Shown: positions 41,484-51,112, numbered from the stretch's first letter. The stretch: DNA of 64,000 nucleotides from Saccharothrix sp. (GCF_031180885.1 NZ_JAPSLK010000006.1:62001-126000), one strand, 5' to 3'. The notes: generated by a model from the letters alone, not told the origin. Program-made: numbers and translations.

Positions 41484-42107
41484 TCAGGGCAGCTGGAGCC
41501 CGTTCCGCCCGGCGCGCGCGGCCTCGAAGCGGGCGTTCACGTCGTCCCAGTTGACGACGTTCCACAGCGCCGAGATGTAGTCCGCCTTCAGGTTGCGGTA
41601 CTGCAGGTAGTACGCGTGCTCCCAGATGTCGAACACCAGCAGCGGCGTGGTCGCGATCGACAGGTTGGAGTGGTGGTCCTTGAGCTGCTGGGTGATCAGC
41701 CGCTGGCCGACCGGCTCCCAGGCGAGGACGCCCCAGCCGGAACCCTGGATCGACGAGGACGCCGCGGTGAGCTGGGCGCGCAGCTTGTCGAACGACCCGA
41801 AGTGCTCGTCGATCGCCGCCGCCAGCTCGCCGGTCGGCTTGTCGCCGCCGTTGGGGGACAGGTTCTTCCACCACACCTGGTGCAGCGCGTGGCCGGCGAG
41901 GTGGAACGCGAGCGTGGTCTCCAGGCCGACGATCGAGCCGAAGGACTCCTTGTCGCGCGCCTCGGCGATCTGCTCCAGCGTGTCGTTCGCGCCCTTCACG
42001 TAGGCCAGGTGGTGCTTGGAGTGGTGCAGCTCGTTGATCTCGCCGATGATCGCCGGCTCGAGGTCGCCGTAGTCGTAATCCAGGTCGGGCAGGACGTACT
42101 GGGCCAT
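41484..42107 (-). CDS. sodF: superoxide dismutase, Fe/Mn family (SodF-like)
   Basis: Protein of 207 residues. ATG 42107 ([20 protein letters not shown]) follows GAGGGG. Metal ligands by family alignment are His28, His76, Asp159 and His163 ([11 protein letters not shown]). It dismutates superoxide in the cytoplasm. Fe or Mn use cannot be decided from these residues, but an exact TTGCAA-N5-TTGCAA motif upstream, the box bound by the nickel sensor Nur before Streptomyces sodF, favours the iron enzyme. Its 3' UTR of about 90 nt ends in a very strong hairpin. Confidence 0.93.
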   Translation of the reverse strand: MAQYVLPDLDYDYGDLEPAIIGEINELHHSKHHLAYVKGANDTLEQIAEARDKESFGSIVGLETTLAFHLAGHALHQVWWKNLSPNGGDKPTGELAAAIDEHFGSFDKLRAQLTAASSSIQGSGWGVLAWEPVGQRLITQQLKDHHSNLSIATTPLLVFDIWEHAYYLQYRNLKADYISALWNVVNWDDVNARFEAARAGRNGLQLP

Positions 42108-42119
42108 GACATCCCCTCG

Positions 42120-42153
42120 TTGCAACTCTCTGGTACTTGCAATCTACTTGCAA
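42120..42153 (-). promoter_or_regulatory. Nur-type box in the sodF promoter
   Basis: TTGCAA at 42137-42142 and 42148-42153 are separated by exactly 5 nt, identical to the TTGCAA-N5-TTGCAA motif of the Fur-family nickel regulator Nur. A third TTGCAA lies at 42120-42125. On the minus strand a TAGATT hexamer, a likely -10 element, falls between the first two boxes, so binding would block transcription. Confidence 0.75.
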
Positions 42154-42209
42154 CTAGTGCCGTCGGAAACTGAGGTGCTGATCACCGGCGAGCCTGCGAT
42201 GATCGGGGC

Positions 42210-43820
42210 GTGTCCGTACTGGCAGCCCGGAACGTCACGCTGTCGTTCGGTCCGCGGACCGTGCTCCAGGAGGTAGATCTCGATGTCCACCCAGGTCGCC
42301 GCGCAGGCCTGATCGCGCCCAACGGCGTCGGCAAGTCCACCCTGCTGCGCGTGCTCGCCGGCGAGGTGAAGCCCGACGAGGGGACTGTCATCGCGCGCGG
42401 GAGCGTCGCTTTTCTGACCCAGGAGACGACCGTCCGGCCCGGCGAGTCGCTGCGGGCCCACCTCGCCCGGCGCACCGGTGTGGCGCGTGCCGTGCGTGCC
42501 TTCGAGGCGGCCACGCTGGCGTTGACCGAGGGTCGACAGGGCGCTGATGACGCCTATGCGCACGCCTTCGACGTGTGGACCGCCATCGGCGCGGCCGACT
42601 TCGACGAACGCGCGGACGAGGTGTGCGACCGGTTCGGCCTGCCCGCCGACCTGCTCGACGAGCACCGGACCCTGTCCGGCGGCCAGTCGGCACGGCTGCG
42701 GCTGGCGTCGGTGCTGTTGGCGCGCGCGGACTTCCTGCTGCTCGACGAACCCACCAACGACCTCGACGCGGCTGGCCTGGACCTGCTGGAGTCCCACGTC
42801 CTGGCCAGCCCGGCGGGCATGGTCCTGGTCAGCCACGACCGCGAGTTCCTCGCCCGGACCACGACCGACATCGCCGAACTCGACGAGTTCAGCCACGGCG
42901 TCACCGTGTTCGGCGGCGGGTGGGACGCCTACGTGGCCGAGCAGGCGGCGGCCCGGCGGCGCGCCCGCGAGGAGTACGAGACCTACGCGGCCAGGCGCGA
43001 CGCCCTCGTCCAACGCTCCCGCGAGGTCCGCGAGTGGTCCCGCGCGGGCGTGCGCCGCAACGCCAAGTCCGACGAGCCGGACAAGAACATCAAGGCCTTC
43101 CGCAAGCAGGGCGCGGAGAACACGGCCGCCAAGGCGTCCACAGTGGACCGTGCGTTGGCTCGGTTGGAAGAGGTCGAGGAGCCCCGCGAACCGTGGGAGC
43201 TGCGCCTGACCCTGCCATCGGCCGGCCGGGGCAGCCAGATCGCCTTCACGCTCCGGGGTGCCGTGGTGAGTCGCGGCGAGGTCACGCTGGGGCCGATCGA
43301 CCTGACCATCGGCGCGGGGGAGCGCTGGCGCATCACCGGTCCCAATGGGTCCGGCAAGAGCACCCTCCTGGGTGCCCTGCTCGGCCGGATTCCCCTGGTC
43401 GAGGGTGACCGCAGTCAGGGTGCGTCCGTGGTCGTCGGTGAGGTGGACCAGATCCGCGCCGGGTTCGCGACCGACCGCACCCCGCTGGAGGTCGTCGCGG
43501 AAGCCACCGGGCTCCCGGACGTCGAGGTCAGGACCCTGCTGGCCAAGTTCCGCGTCGGTGCTGACGCGGTGCTCCGGCCGGCCCGCTCCCTGTCCCCCGG
43601 CGAGCGGACCAGGGCGGGTCTGGCCGTGCTCCAGGCTCGGGGGACGACGTGCCTGGTCCTGGACGAACCCACCAACCACCTGGACGTCCCCGCCATCGAG
43701 CAGTTGGAACAGGCCCTGGAGACCTACTCGGGGACCCTGCTGCTGGTGACGCACGACCGGAGGCTCGCGGACGCGGTGGGGGTGGACCACGCACTCGATG
43801 TGCGGACCCTGGCAAGATGA
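42210..43820 (+). CDS. ABC-F family ATP-binding protein
   Basis: Protein of 536 residues with two ATP-binding domains and no membrane segment. Domain 1: Walker A APNGVGKST at 36-44, signature LSGGQ at 155-159, Walker B LLLDEPTNDLD. Domain 2: Walker A GPNGSGKST near 372, signature LSPGE, Walker B LVLDEPTNHLD. Between them lies the charged coiled linker with EEYETYAARRDALVQRSREVREWSR. ABC-F proteins act on ribosomes; some protect against antibiotics. Subclass cannot be assigned here. GTG 42210 is the start. Confidence 0.92.
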   Translation: MSVLAARNVTLSFGPRTVLQEVDLDVHPGRRAGLIAPNGVGKSTLLRVLAGEVKPDEGTVIARGSVAFLTQETTVRPGESLRAHLARRTGVARAVRAFEAATLALTEGRQGADDAYAHAFDVWTAIGAADFDERADEVCDRFGLPADLLDEHRTLSGGQSARLRLASVLLARADFLLLDEPTNDLDAAGLDLLESHVLASPAGMVLVSHDREFLARTTTDIAELDEFSHGVTVFGGGWDAYVAEQAAARRRAREEYETYAARRDALVQRSREVREWSRAGVRRNAKSDEPDKNIKAFRKQGAENTAAKASTVDRALARLEEVEEPREPWELRLTLPSAGRGSQIAFTLRGAVVSRGEVTLGPIDLTIGAGERWRITGPNGSGKSTLLGALLGRIPLVEGDRSQGASVVVGEVDQIRAGFATDRTPLEVVAEATGLPDVEVRTLLAKFRVGADAVLRPARSLSPGERTRAGLAVLQARGTTCLVLDEPTNHLDVPAIEQLEQALETYSGTLLLVTHDRRLADAVGVDHALDVRTLAR

Positions 43821-43824
43821 GCAC

Positions 43825-44235
43825 ATGGGCACGGAGGACGACTGGCCGATCGAGCAGACGTGGTCGCTGCGCAACACCCACTGGCACGCCTACGTCGAAC
43901 ACACCTCCCTCGACCACGCCTCACCACGCCAGGAGCGCCTGGAGCGCACCCCGGAAGAGGTCCTGACGACCCCGGCCGAGGTCGCCGCGTGGCTGGAGGT
44001 CAACCTCCGCAGCGCCACCAAGCCGGAGGAGGCCGGGAAGAAGCGCACGAAGGACGAGCGCGACTTCTCCGACTCCAACCGGGTGCACACCTCGCTGGCG
44101 TCGCGCGGTGAGTCCATCTACACGGGCGTCAAGGGGATGCTGACGCTGGCGGTCGAGGCGGTCACCCCCGACGAGTGCCGCAGCTCCCACGACGGCGCCG
44201 ACGTGGCCCCCCTGAAGGCCGGCCGCCGCCGCTAG
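43825..44235 (+). CDS. hypothetical charged protein
   Basis: Protein of 136 residues, not recognised. ATG 43825 opens MGTEDDWPIEQTWSLRNTHW, and the frame has several Trp and His residues early, then a helical charged middle (EEVLTTPAEVAAWLEVNLRSATKPEEAGKK) and DFSDSNRVHTSLASRGESIYTGVKG. It begins 4 bp after the ABC-F gene and is probably co-transcribed with it. No signal peptide or membrane helix is present. Codon use is like its neighbours. Confidence 0.6.
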   Translation: MGTEDDWPIEQTWSLRNTHWHAYVEHTSLDHASPRQERLERTPEEVLTTPAEVAAWLEVNLRSATKPEEAGKKRTKDERDFSDSNRVHTSLASRGESIYTGVKGMLTLAVEAVTPDECRSSHDGADVAPLKAGRRR

Positions 44236-44250
44236 TCCTCCGCCGGAGGG

Positions 44251-45753
44251 CTACAAGCCGACCGGCCAGGTGTGGACGGGCTCCCCGTTGTGCATCAGCT
44301 CCACATACCTGGCCAACATGGCGCTCAACGCCACCTCCCGCTCCACCCCCCGCTCCTCCAACAACGCCACCGTCTCCCGCTGCCACGACGACCCGGTCCG
44401 CCGCGACAGGCACCTCGCCTCGATCACCCCGAGGTACCGCTCCCGCGCCTCGTCCGACACCCCGCAAGCCCGCAACCCCTCGTGCGCCAACGGCAGCAGC
44501 CTCCGCAGCACCAACTCGTCCGGCGGCACCCACCCGATCCCCGGCCAGTACAGGTGCGCGCCCATCCCGTGCCGGGAGCCCGCGTACAGGTTCTCCTCGG
44601 CCGCGTCGAACGACATCTGCGTCCACAAAGGACGTTCCAGCGTCGTCAAAGCCCGTTGCGCCCCGTAGAAAAACGCGGCGTTCGCCATCGTGTCCAGCAC
44701 CGTGGGTCCGGCCGGCAGCACCCGGTTCTCCACCCGCAGGTGCGGCACGCCGTCCACCACGTCGTACACGGGCCGGTTCCACCGCCACACGGTTCCGTTG
44801 TGCAGCCTCAGTTCCGTCAACGACGGCGTCCCGCCCGCCCCCAGCACGTCCAACGGGTCCTCGTCGCCCGTCTCCGGCAGCAACGCCGGGAAGTAGCGCA
44901 CGTTCTCCTCGAACAGGTCGAAGATCGACGTGATCCACCGCTCCCCGAACCACACCCTCGGCCGCACGCCCTGGTTCTTCAGCTCCACCGGCCGGGTGTC
45001 GGTCGCCTGCAGGAACAACGGGATGCGCGTCTCGTGCCACAACGCCCGCCCCAGCAGGAACGGCGAGTTCGCCGCGATCGCCACCTGCACCCCGGCCAGC
45101 GCCTGGGCCGCGTTCCAGTGCGCGGCGAAGTCGTCCGGCGCCACCTGCAAGTGCAGCTGCACGGACGTGCACGCGGCCTCCGGCAGGATGGATTCGGCGT
45201 AGCTCAACAACTTCTCGGGCGCGGCGCGCCCCGGCATCGGGGTGCCCTCCATGTTCAGCACGACCTCCTCCCCGCGGGCCGCGAAGATCTGGTCGTTCAG
45301 CAGGGCGTAGCGGGGGCTGTCGGACAGCCAGCGGCGGTCGAAGTGCTCGTGCCGCAACGTGGGTAGCACGCCGATCATCACCAGGGACGTGCCGGCGTCG
45401 TGGGCCTTGTCGTCGGCGCACGACAGGGTCTGCTTCAGCTCGCGCTCCAGGTCCAGCGTCTCGTCGCCGGCAAGTTCGCGCGGTGGGACGTTGACCTCCA
45501 GGTTGTGCTGCCCCAGTTCCAGCGTGAACGACGGGTCGTCGATCTTCTCCAGGACCTCGGCGTTGGCCATCGCGGGCCGGCCCGAGTCGTCGACGAGGTT
45601 GAGTTCGATCTCCAGGCCCATCTGCTGGCGCGGGAAGGAGAAGCTGTCCTCCGCCAACATGGTCCCCAGCGCGTCCAAGCACCGCTGCACCCGCTCGCGG
45701 TAGCGCTGGCGGTCCTCCCTGGTGAACGTCCGACTGGACACATTGCTACCCAT
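44251..45753 (-). CDS. glutamate-cysteine ligase family protein (GCS2)
   Basis: Protein of 500 residues. ATG 45753 has GGAGG four bases upstream. The GCS2 fold is recognised by GLEIELNLVDDSGRP near 50, LELGQHNLEVNVPPREL, a SVQLHLQV strand and NSPFLLGRALWHETRIPLF. The family forms gamma-glutamyl or related amide bonds using ATP; MshC/EgtA/YbdK-type members share these motifs. The length and the C-terminal part (RHGMGAHLYWPGIGWVPPDEL) fit an actinobacterial subgroup of unsettled substrate. It is convergent with the hypothetical gene at 43825 and divergent from the SpoU methyltransferase gene. Confidence 0.82.
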   Translation of the reverse strand: MGSNVSSRTFTREDRQRYRERVQRCLDALGTMLAEDSFSFPRQQMGLEIELNLVDDSGRPAMANAEVLEKIDDPSFTLELGQHNLEVNVPPRELAGDETLDLERELKQTLSCADDKAHDAGTSLVMIGVLPTLRHEHFDRRWLSDSPRYALLNDQIFAARGEEVVLNMEGTPMPGRAAPEKLLSYAESILPEAACTSVQLHLQVAPDDFAAHWNAAQALAGVQVAIAANSPFLLGRALWHETRIPLFLQATDTRPVELKNQGVRPRVWFGERWITSIFDLFEENVRYFPALLPETGDEDPLDVLGAGGTPSLTELRLHNGTVWRWNRPVYDVVDGVPHLRVENRVLPAGPTVLDTMANAAFFYGAQRALTTLERPLWTQMSFDAAEENLYAGSRHGMGAHLYWPGIGWVPPDELVLRRLLPLAHEGLRACGVSDEARERYLGVIEARCLSRRTGSSWQRETVALLEERGVEREVALSAMLARYVELMHNGEPVHTWPVGL

Positions 45754-45958
45754 GCCGCCTCCCAATCGGTCGGGCTGCTCCGGCGGGCTCAGCGGAGGTC
45801 AACCGTGACACGGCTGCTTTCCGCCCGCCAGCGCCCAAATCGGTGCTCTCTGTCACATGGAGGTAACAATCAGCGAGAAAACGCTGGTCCAGCGCTTGCG
45901 GCTCGACCCGTTGGACTACGAGGGGTGTTCACATGCCGGGAAGTGGGACACTGCCCGG

Positions 45959-46735
45959 GTGATCGAGATCGACGATCCGGCGGACCCCCGACTGGACGAT
46001 TTCCGGGACCTCTCGACGGCCGACCGGAGGCCCGACCGGCCGGGTGGCCGCGGGCTGGTCATCGCCGAGGGCGTGGTGGTCGTCGAACGGCTCCTCGCCT
46101 CGCCCTACCCGGTGCGCGCGCTGCTCGGCGTGCGCCACCGGGTCGAAGCTCTGGGCGACCTGCCCGCGCCGGCGTACGTGACCTCGCCCGAGGTGATGGC
46201 CGAGGTGGTGGGGTTCCACCTGAACCGGGGCGTGCTCGCGGCGGCGGACCGGGCGCCGCAACCCAGTCCCGAGGACCTCGCCGCGAAGTCGACGCGCCTG
46301 GCCGTCCTGGAGGGCGTGGGCGACCACGAGAACCTGGGTTCCCTGTTCCGCAACGCCGCCGCACTGGGCATCGACGGCGTGCTGCTCGGACCGGGGTGCA
46401 GCGACCCGCTCTACCGGCGCAGCGTGCGGGTCTCGATGGGGCACGTCCTGCGCGTCCCCTTCGCCACCATGCCCGACTTGGTGTCAGGGCTGGACATGCT
46501 GCGCCGCAACGGGTTCCGGGTCGCCGCGCTCACGCCGCGCGCGTCCGCGACCAACCTCCAGGACGCCGGGCTGCGCGGGCAGCGGGTCGCGGTCATGCTG
46601 GGTTCGGAGGGCCACGGCCTGACCGAGGAGGCGATCACCGCCGCCGACCTGGCCGTCCGCATCCCCATGGCCTCCGGCGTCGACTCGCTGAACGTCGCCA
46701 CGGCCGCCGCGATCGCCTTCTACGCGATCGCCTGA
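45959..46735 (+). CDS. SpoU/TrmH-family RNA 2'-O-methyltransferase (Rv0881-like)
   Basis: Protein of 258 residues from GTG 45959 (MIEIDDPADPRLDDFRDLST); the frame is open to ATG 45857 but that part lacks family features. An N-terminal substrate-binding region (to about 105) is followed by the SPOUT domain with motif 1 ENLGSLFRNAAALGIDGVLL, motif 2 VAVMLGSEGHGL and motif 3 IPMASGVDSLNVATAAAIAFY, the trefoil knot that binds S-adenosylmethionine. The target base in rRNA or tRNA is unknown. Position matches Rv0881. Confidence 0.9.
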   Translation: MIEIDDPADPRLDDFRDLSTADRRPDRPGGRGLVIAEGVVVVERLLASPYPVRALLGVRHRVEALGDLPAPAYVTSPEVMAEVVGFHLNRGVLAAADRAPQPSPEDLAAKSTRLAVLEGVGDHENLGSLFRNAAALGIDGVLLGPGCSDPLYRRSVRVSMGHVLRVPFATMPDLVSGLDMLRRNGFRVAALTPRASATNLQDAGLRGQRVAVMLGSEGHGLTEEAITAADLAVRIPMASGVDSLNVATAAAIAFYAIA

Positions 46736-46780
46736 CCGACTACGTTCAACCTGAGCACACCGTCGCCGAGGAGGGCATTC

Positions 46781-47380
46781 GTGGAACTGCGGGTCCGGGG
46801 CGGCCGTGCCGTGCTGGCGGGCCGCGACGACGCGGGCGAGCGGGAGGTCGACCCGCACACGCTGCCGCTGGGCGCGGGACTCGCCGACGCGCTGCACGAG
46901 TGGGCCAAGGTGGCGGAAGCGGTGCTGCGCACCGACCCGCCCGTGAACGGCGCGGCGGGCGCGCTGGTCACCCGCCGGGGGCGCCAACTCGCGGGACGGC
47001 TCGCCGCCGACATGGGCACGGCCGTGTCCTACACCGACCCGGTGTCCGGCGAGCAGTTCGTGGTGGAAGCGCCGGAGGTCGAACGCCCGCCCGCCGACGA
47101 GCCGGAGCCGGTGCCCCAGGACGAGGTCACGCCCTGGGGCACCGGTCTGACGGTCAGCGTGTTCACCGCGGCCGTGGTGACGTTCATGGTCGTCACCCTG
47201 TCCCTCGGCCTCGGCGAGACCAGCCCGTGGCTGGCCCTGCTGGCGAACGTGCTGGTCGTGGGCGGCATCGCCCCGTCCGTGTGGCTCGCCCGCAAGGTGC
47301 TGGTCTGGCGCTGGGTCGCCTACGGCGTGGTCGCCGGCGTGCTGCTGGCGTGGTTCGCGCTGATCACCACCCTGCTCTAG
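46781..47380 (+). CDS. DUF2537 membrane protein (Rv0882-like)
   Basis: Protein of 199 residues. GTG 46781 has GAGGAGG 6 nt upstream. Residues 1-105 are a soluble region (MELRVRGGRAVLAGRDDAGE, then TRRGRQLAGRLAADMG). Three membrane helices follow at about 125-142, 148-166 and 173-196. The C-terminal part matches DUF2537 in order and character (TPWGTGLTVSVFTAAVV); Rv0882 is a shorter version. It is 45 bp after the methyltransferase gene, so the two may be co-transcribed, and it overlaps the convergent ABC exporter gene by 4 bp. Confidence 0.78.
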   Translation: MELRVRGGRAVLAGRDDAGEREVDPHTLPLGAGLADALHEWAKVAEAVLRTDPPVNGAAGALVTRRGRQLAGRLAADMGTAVSYTDPVSGEQFVVEAPEVERPPADEPEPVPQDEVTPWGTGLTVSVFTAAVVTFMVVTLSLGLGETSPWLALLANVLVVGGIAPSVWLARKVLVWRWVAYGVVAGVLLAWFALITTLL

Positions 47381-49221
47381 GCCAACGAGTCCCGCCACGC
47401 CGTGTGCAGCGCGGCGAACCGCCCGCGGCCGTCGACCAGGTCCTCGGGTGACCCGTCCTCCACGATCCGGCCGCCTTCGAGCACCAGCACCCGGTCCGCG
47501 ATCATGACCGTGGACAGCCGGTGCGCGATGATGAACGCGGTCCGGTCCGCCAGCACCGTCTCCAGCGCGTGCTGCACCAGCCGCTCGGTCGGCACGTCCA
47601 GGCTGGACGTGGCCTCGTCGAGCACCAGCACCGCCGGGTCGGCCAGGAACGCCCGCGCGAACGCCACGAGCTGCCGCTGACCGGCCGACAGCCGCCCGCC
47701 GCGCTTGCGCACGTCGGTGTCGTACCCGTCGGGCAGCGCCGAGATGAACTCGTGCGCGCCGACCGCGCGGGCCGCGGCCACGACCTCGTCCCGGGTCGCC
47801 GACGGCCGGCCCAGGCTGATGTTGTCCGCGACCGACCCGTCGAACAGGAAGTTCTCCTGGGTCACCATCACCACGGCGCGCCGCAGGTCGGTGTCGGCGA
47901 CCTGGCGCAGGTCGATGCCGTCCAGCCGGACCGCGCCCGCCGCCGGGTCGTAGAACCGCGCCACCAGTTTGGCCAGCGTCGACTTGCCCGCGCCGGTCGC
48001 GCCCACCAGCGCCACGGTCTGCCCGGCCGGCACGTGCAGGTCGAACGACGGCAGCACCACCGGCGTGGCGGCGGAGTAGCGGAACTCCACCCCGTCGAAC
48101 GCGACCTGGCCGCGCACGTCCCGCAGCGGCGCGGGGTCCTCGGGCTCGGGCACGGTCGGCCGCTCCTCCAGCACGCCGGAGATCTTCTCCAGCGCGGCGG
48201 TCGCCGAGGCGTAGGAGTTGGCGAACATGGCGATCTCGTCGAACGGGTCGTAGAACCGCCGCACGTACAGGGTGAACGCGGCCAGCACGCCCAGTTCCAG
48301 GTCGCCGTGCGCCACCCGCCACGCGCCCCAGGCGAGGATCACGGCCAGGGACACGTTGCCGATCACCCGGACCAGCGAGGTGAACACCGCCACCACGCTG
48401 AACGCCTCGGTGTTGGCGTCGCGGAACTTGTCGTTGAACTCGCCCATGATCTGCTCGTTGCGCCGCTCCCGGCGGAACGCCTGCACCGCGCGGATGCCGT
48501 TCATGGTCTCCACGAACTGCACGATGATCTTGGCGATCGCGCCGCGGGTGCCCCGGTAGGCGCGCGCCGACCGGCGGCGGAACCACCGGATGAGCAGCAG
48601 CAGCGGCACGAACCCGAACAGCACGACCGCGGCCAGCGGCGGGTCCAGGGTCAGCATCACGATCGAGATGCCGACCACGGACAGCATGGACGTGAAGAAC
48701 CCGTCCAGGCCCTGTTCCAGCAGGTCCTGGAGGGAGTCGACGTCGCTGGTCAGCCGCGAGATCACCTTGCCGGAGGTGTAGCGCTCGTGGAACGACACGG
48801 ACAGCCGCTGGGCGTGCCGGAAGACGCGTTCGCGCAGGTCCAGCAGCAGGTCCTGGCCGATCCGGCCGGTGAGCCGGACGAACGACCAGCGCAGCAGGGT
48901 CGCCGAGAACGCCACGCCGACGTACCCGCCGACGCACCACGCCAGCACCTCCGGACGGCCGTCCAGCGCGGCCGGCACGCCCCGGTCGATGGCCACCGCG
49001 ATCAGCAGCGGCCCGGCGAGGTTGACCAGGTTCTCCAGCACCACGATGGCCAGCGCGAGCACGGCCGCCCTGGTGTGCGGGCGCAGCAGGGAGCCGAGCA
49101 GCCGGCGCGACCGGGCCTGGAGCTTCACGCCGGTCGCGTGGTCCAGGTCCTCGACGTCCTCGGCGGCGACGCCCCGCCACCTCTCCTCGTCCTGCTCCGC
49201 GGTCTGCTCGACGGTGGTCAC
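47377..49221 (-). CDS. ABC exporter half-transporter, canonical ATP site
   Basis: Protein of 614 residues: six-helix exporter domain (about 45-340) and an ATPase domain (about 380-610). Walker A VGATGAGKST, signature LSAGQRQ and Walker B VLVLDEATSSLD with the catalytic Glu and the H-loop IIAHRLST are all intact. It starts inside the end of the upstream partner (GTGA overlap), so the two probably form a heterodimeric exporter. The second protein carries a degenerate site. Substrate not known; drugs, lipids or siderophores are typical. Confidence 0.9.
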   Translation of the reverse strand: MTTVEQTAEQDEERWRGVAAEDVEDLDHATGVKLQARSRRLLGSLLRPHTRAAVLALAIVVLENLVNLAGPLLIAVAIDRGVPAALDGRPEVLAWCVGGYVGVAFSATLLRWSFVRLTGRIGQDLLLDLRERVFRHAQRLSVSFHERYTSGKVISRLTSDVDSLQDLLEQGLDGFFTSMLSVVGISIVMLTLDPPLAAVVLFGFVPLLLLIRWFRRRSARAYRGTRGAIAKIIVQFVETMNGIRAVQAFRRERRNEQIMGEFNDKFRDANTEAFSVVAVFTSLVRVIGNVSLAVILAWGAWRVAHGDLELGVLAAFTLYVRRFYDPFDEIAMFANSYASATAALEKISGVLEERPTVPEPEDPAPLRDVRGQVAFDGVEFRYSAATPVVLPSFDLHVPAGQTVALVGATGAGKSTLAKLVARFYDPAAGAVRLDGIDLRQVADTDLRRAVVMVTQENFLFDGSVADNISLGRPSATRDEVVAAARAVGAHEFISALPDGYDTDVRKRGGRLSAGQRQLVAFARAFLADPAVLVLDEATSSLDVPTERLVQHALETVLADRTAFIIAHRLSTVMIADRVLVLEGGRIVEDGSPEDLVDGRGRFAALHTAWRDSLA

Positions 49222-51005
49222 GCCGCCACCTCCTCATCCTCCATAGTGGACAGCAAGTAGCGGTACTCCTCGTTGTCCGCCAACAGTTCCCGGTGCGTGC
49301 CGACCGCGGCGATCCGCCCGTCGACGAGCATCGCCACGCGGTCGGCGAGCTGCACGGTGCTGGGCCGGTGCGCGACCACGAGCGCGGTCACGTCCTTGAG
49401 CACGCGGTGCAGCGCGGCCTCGACCTCCGCCTCGGTGTGCACGTCCAGCGCGGACAGCGGGTCGTCCAGCACGAGCACCGCCGGGTGCCCGACGACCGCG
49501 CGGGCCAGCGCCAGCCGTTGCCGCTGACCGCCGGACAGGGACAGGCCCTGCTCGCCGATCCGGGTGTCCAGGCCCCACGGCAGGGCGTCCACGAACTCCT
49601 CGGCCCGCGCGACCTTCAGCGCCTCCCGGACCCTCGACTCGTCCGCGCCGATCCCGCCGAGCGCCACGTTCTCGGTGACGCTCGCGGAGAACAGGATCGG
49701 CTCCTCGAACGCCGTGCCGACGACCCGGCGCAGCTCGGACAGGTCGAGGTCGCGCACGTCGACGCCGTCGACGGTGACCCGGCCCTTCGTCACATCAGCC
49801 AGCCTCGGCACCAGGGCGGTGACCGTGGTCTTGCCCGATCCGGTGGCGCCGACCAGCGCGACCGTCTCGCCCGGCCGGATGTCCAGGTCGACGCCGCGCA
49901 GCACCTCGCGCTCCCCGTCGGCGTGGGCGAAGTGCACCCCTTCGAACCGGACGTGCCCTCTGACCTGCTTGGGAAGCTTCTTCGGATTCGCGGGCGAGGT
50001 GATCGTGACGGGGGCGTCCATGACCTCGAAGTACCGCTCGGACGCGGCGGCGGTCTGGTTCGTCTCGGCCAACAACCACCCGATCGAGTCAATCGGCCAG
50101 CGCAGGTAGGCGCTCACCGTGACGGCGGCGACCAGCGTGCCCGCGGTGACCGTGCCGTCCGCGATGCCGACCGCGCCGAACGCGAGCTGCCCCGCGATGG
50201 CCAGCTCGGGCAGCACGATGAGCACCGCCCAGAGCAGCGCGAACACCCGGACCTTGGCCAGCTCGGTGTCCCGGAGTTCGCGGGCTTGGCGGAGGAACCG
50301 CCTGGTCAGGTGCGGTCCGCGGCCGAAGGCCTTGAGCACCCGGATGCCCAGCACGGACTCCTCGACCACGGTGGTCAGGTCGCCCGCCTGGTCCTGCGCC
50401 CGCCGCGCGACGACCTTGAACTTCGACTCGAACAGGTAGGACAGGAGGATCAACGGCAGCGTGCAGGCCAGCACGATCCCGCCCAGGACCGGGGACAGCC
50501 AGAACAGGATGCCCAGGCCGGTGAGCACGACCAGCGTGTTGACCACGAGGAACGTGCAGACGAACGCCACGAACCGGCGGACGGTGTTGAGGTCGGTGGT
50601 GGCGCGGGACAGCAGCTGGCCGGACTGGAAGCGGTCGTGGAACGACACCGGCAGCCGCTGGAGGTGGTCGTACATGGCGACCCGCATCCGGGCTTCGACG
50701 TCGGAGGCGGGCCGCGCGATGAACTTCCGGCGCGCGTAGAACAGGGCGGCCTCGCCGATGCCGAGCAGCAGGACCAGGGCGATCATCGGGGGGAGCGCCC
50801 CCAGGTCGCGGGCGGCGATCGGGCCGTCCACGATGCGTTGGGTGATGAGCGGGATGCCCAGGCCGCAGAGCATCGCCAGCAGGGCCGCGGACATGCTCAG
50901 CAGCATCTGCGCGCGGACCGGCCGGAAGTACGGCCAGAGTCTGCGCACGGTGGAGAACGTGGTGGTTTTCTGGTGGTCGGGTGGTGACGTCGCGGACTCG
51001 GTCAC
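49218..51005 (-). CDS. ABC exporter half-transporter, degenerate ATP site
   Basis: Protein of 595 residues; GTG 51005 is chosen because GAGGGGG lies 9 nt upstream. A six-helix membrane domain precedes the ATPase domain: Walker A VGATGSGKTT, signature LSLSGGQRQR, and Walker B VLVLDDPLSALD, in which the catalytic glutamate is replaced by aspartate. The H-loop is VVAHRPST. Such asymmetry is characteristic of heterodimeric exporters (TM287/288-like), where one site hydrolyses ATP slowly. It is the first gene of the pair and is divergent from a small gene at 51113. Confidence 0.9.
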   Translation of the reverse strand: MTESATSPPDHQKTTTFSTVRRLWPYFRPVRAQMLLSMSAALLAMLCGLGIPLITQRIVDGPIAARDLGALPPMIALVLLLGIGEAALFYARRKFIARPASDVEARMRVAMYDHLQRLPVSFHDRFQSGQLLSRATTDLNTVRRFVAFVCTFLVVNTLVVLTGLGILFWLSPVLGGIVLACTLPLILLSYLFESKFKVVARRAQDQAGDLTTVVEESVLGIRVLKAFGRGPHLTRRFLRQARELRDTELAKVRVFALLWAVLIVLPELAIAGQLAFGAVGIADGTVTAGTLVAAVTVSAYLRWPIDSIGWLLAETNQTAAASERYFEVMDAPVTITSPANPKKLPKQVRGHVRFEGVHFAHADGEREVLRGVDLDIRPGETVALVGATGSGKTTVTALVPRLADVTKGRVTVDGVDVRDLDLSELRRVVGTAFEEPILFSASVTENVALGGIGADESRVREALKVARAEEFVDALPWGLDTRIGEQGLSLSGGQRQRLALARAVVGHPAVLVLDDPLSALDVHTEAEVEAALHRVLKDVTALVVAHRPSTVQLADRVAMLVDGRIAAVGTHRELLADNEEYRYLLSTMEDEEVAA

Positions 51006-51112
51006 GTCGATGATCCCCCTCAGGCTCACTGCCACGGTACGAAGGTCACCCCCCGTAAGCATCCGGTTTTCCCGACGTCGAACATGCAGGCTCTGGATAG
51101 GTGGAGGTCAAG

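Noticed and set aside
46484-49237. 917-codon minus-strand frame over the ABC exporter
   Set aside because: It overlaps a better-supported exporter gene in another frame and has no coherent domains.
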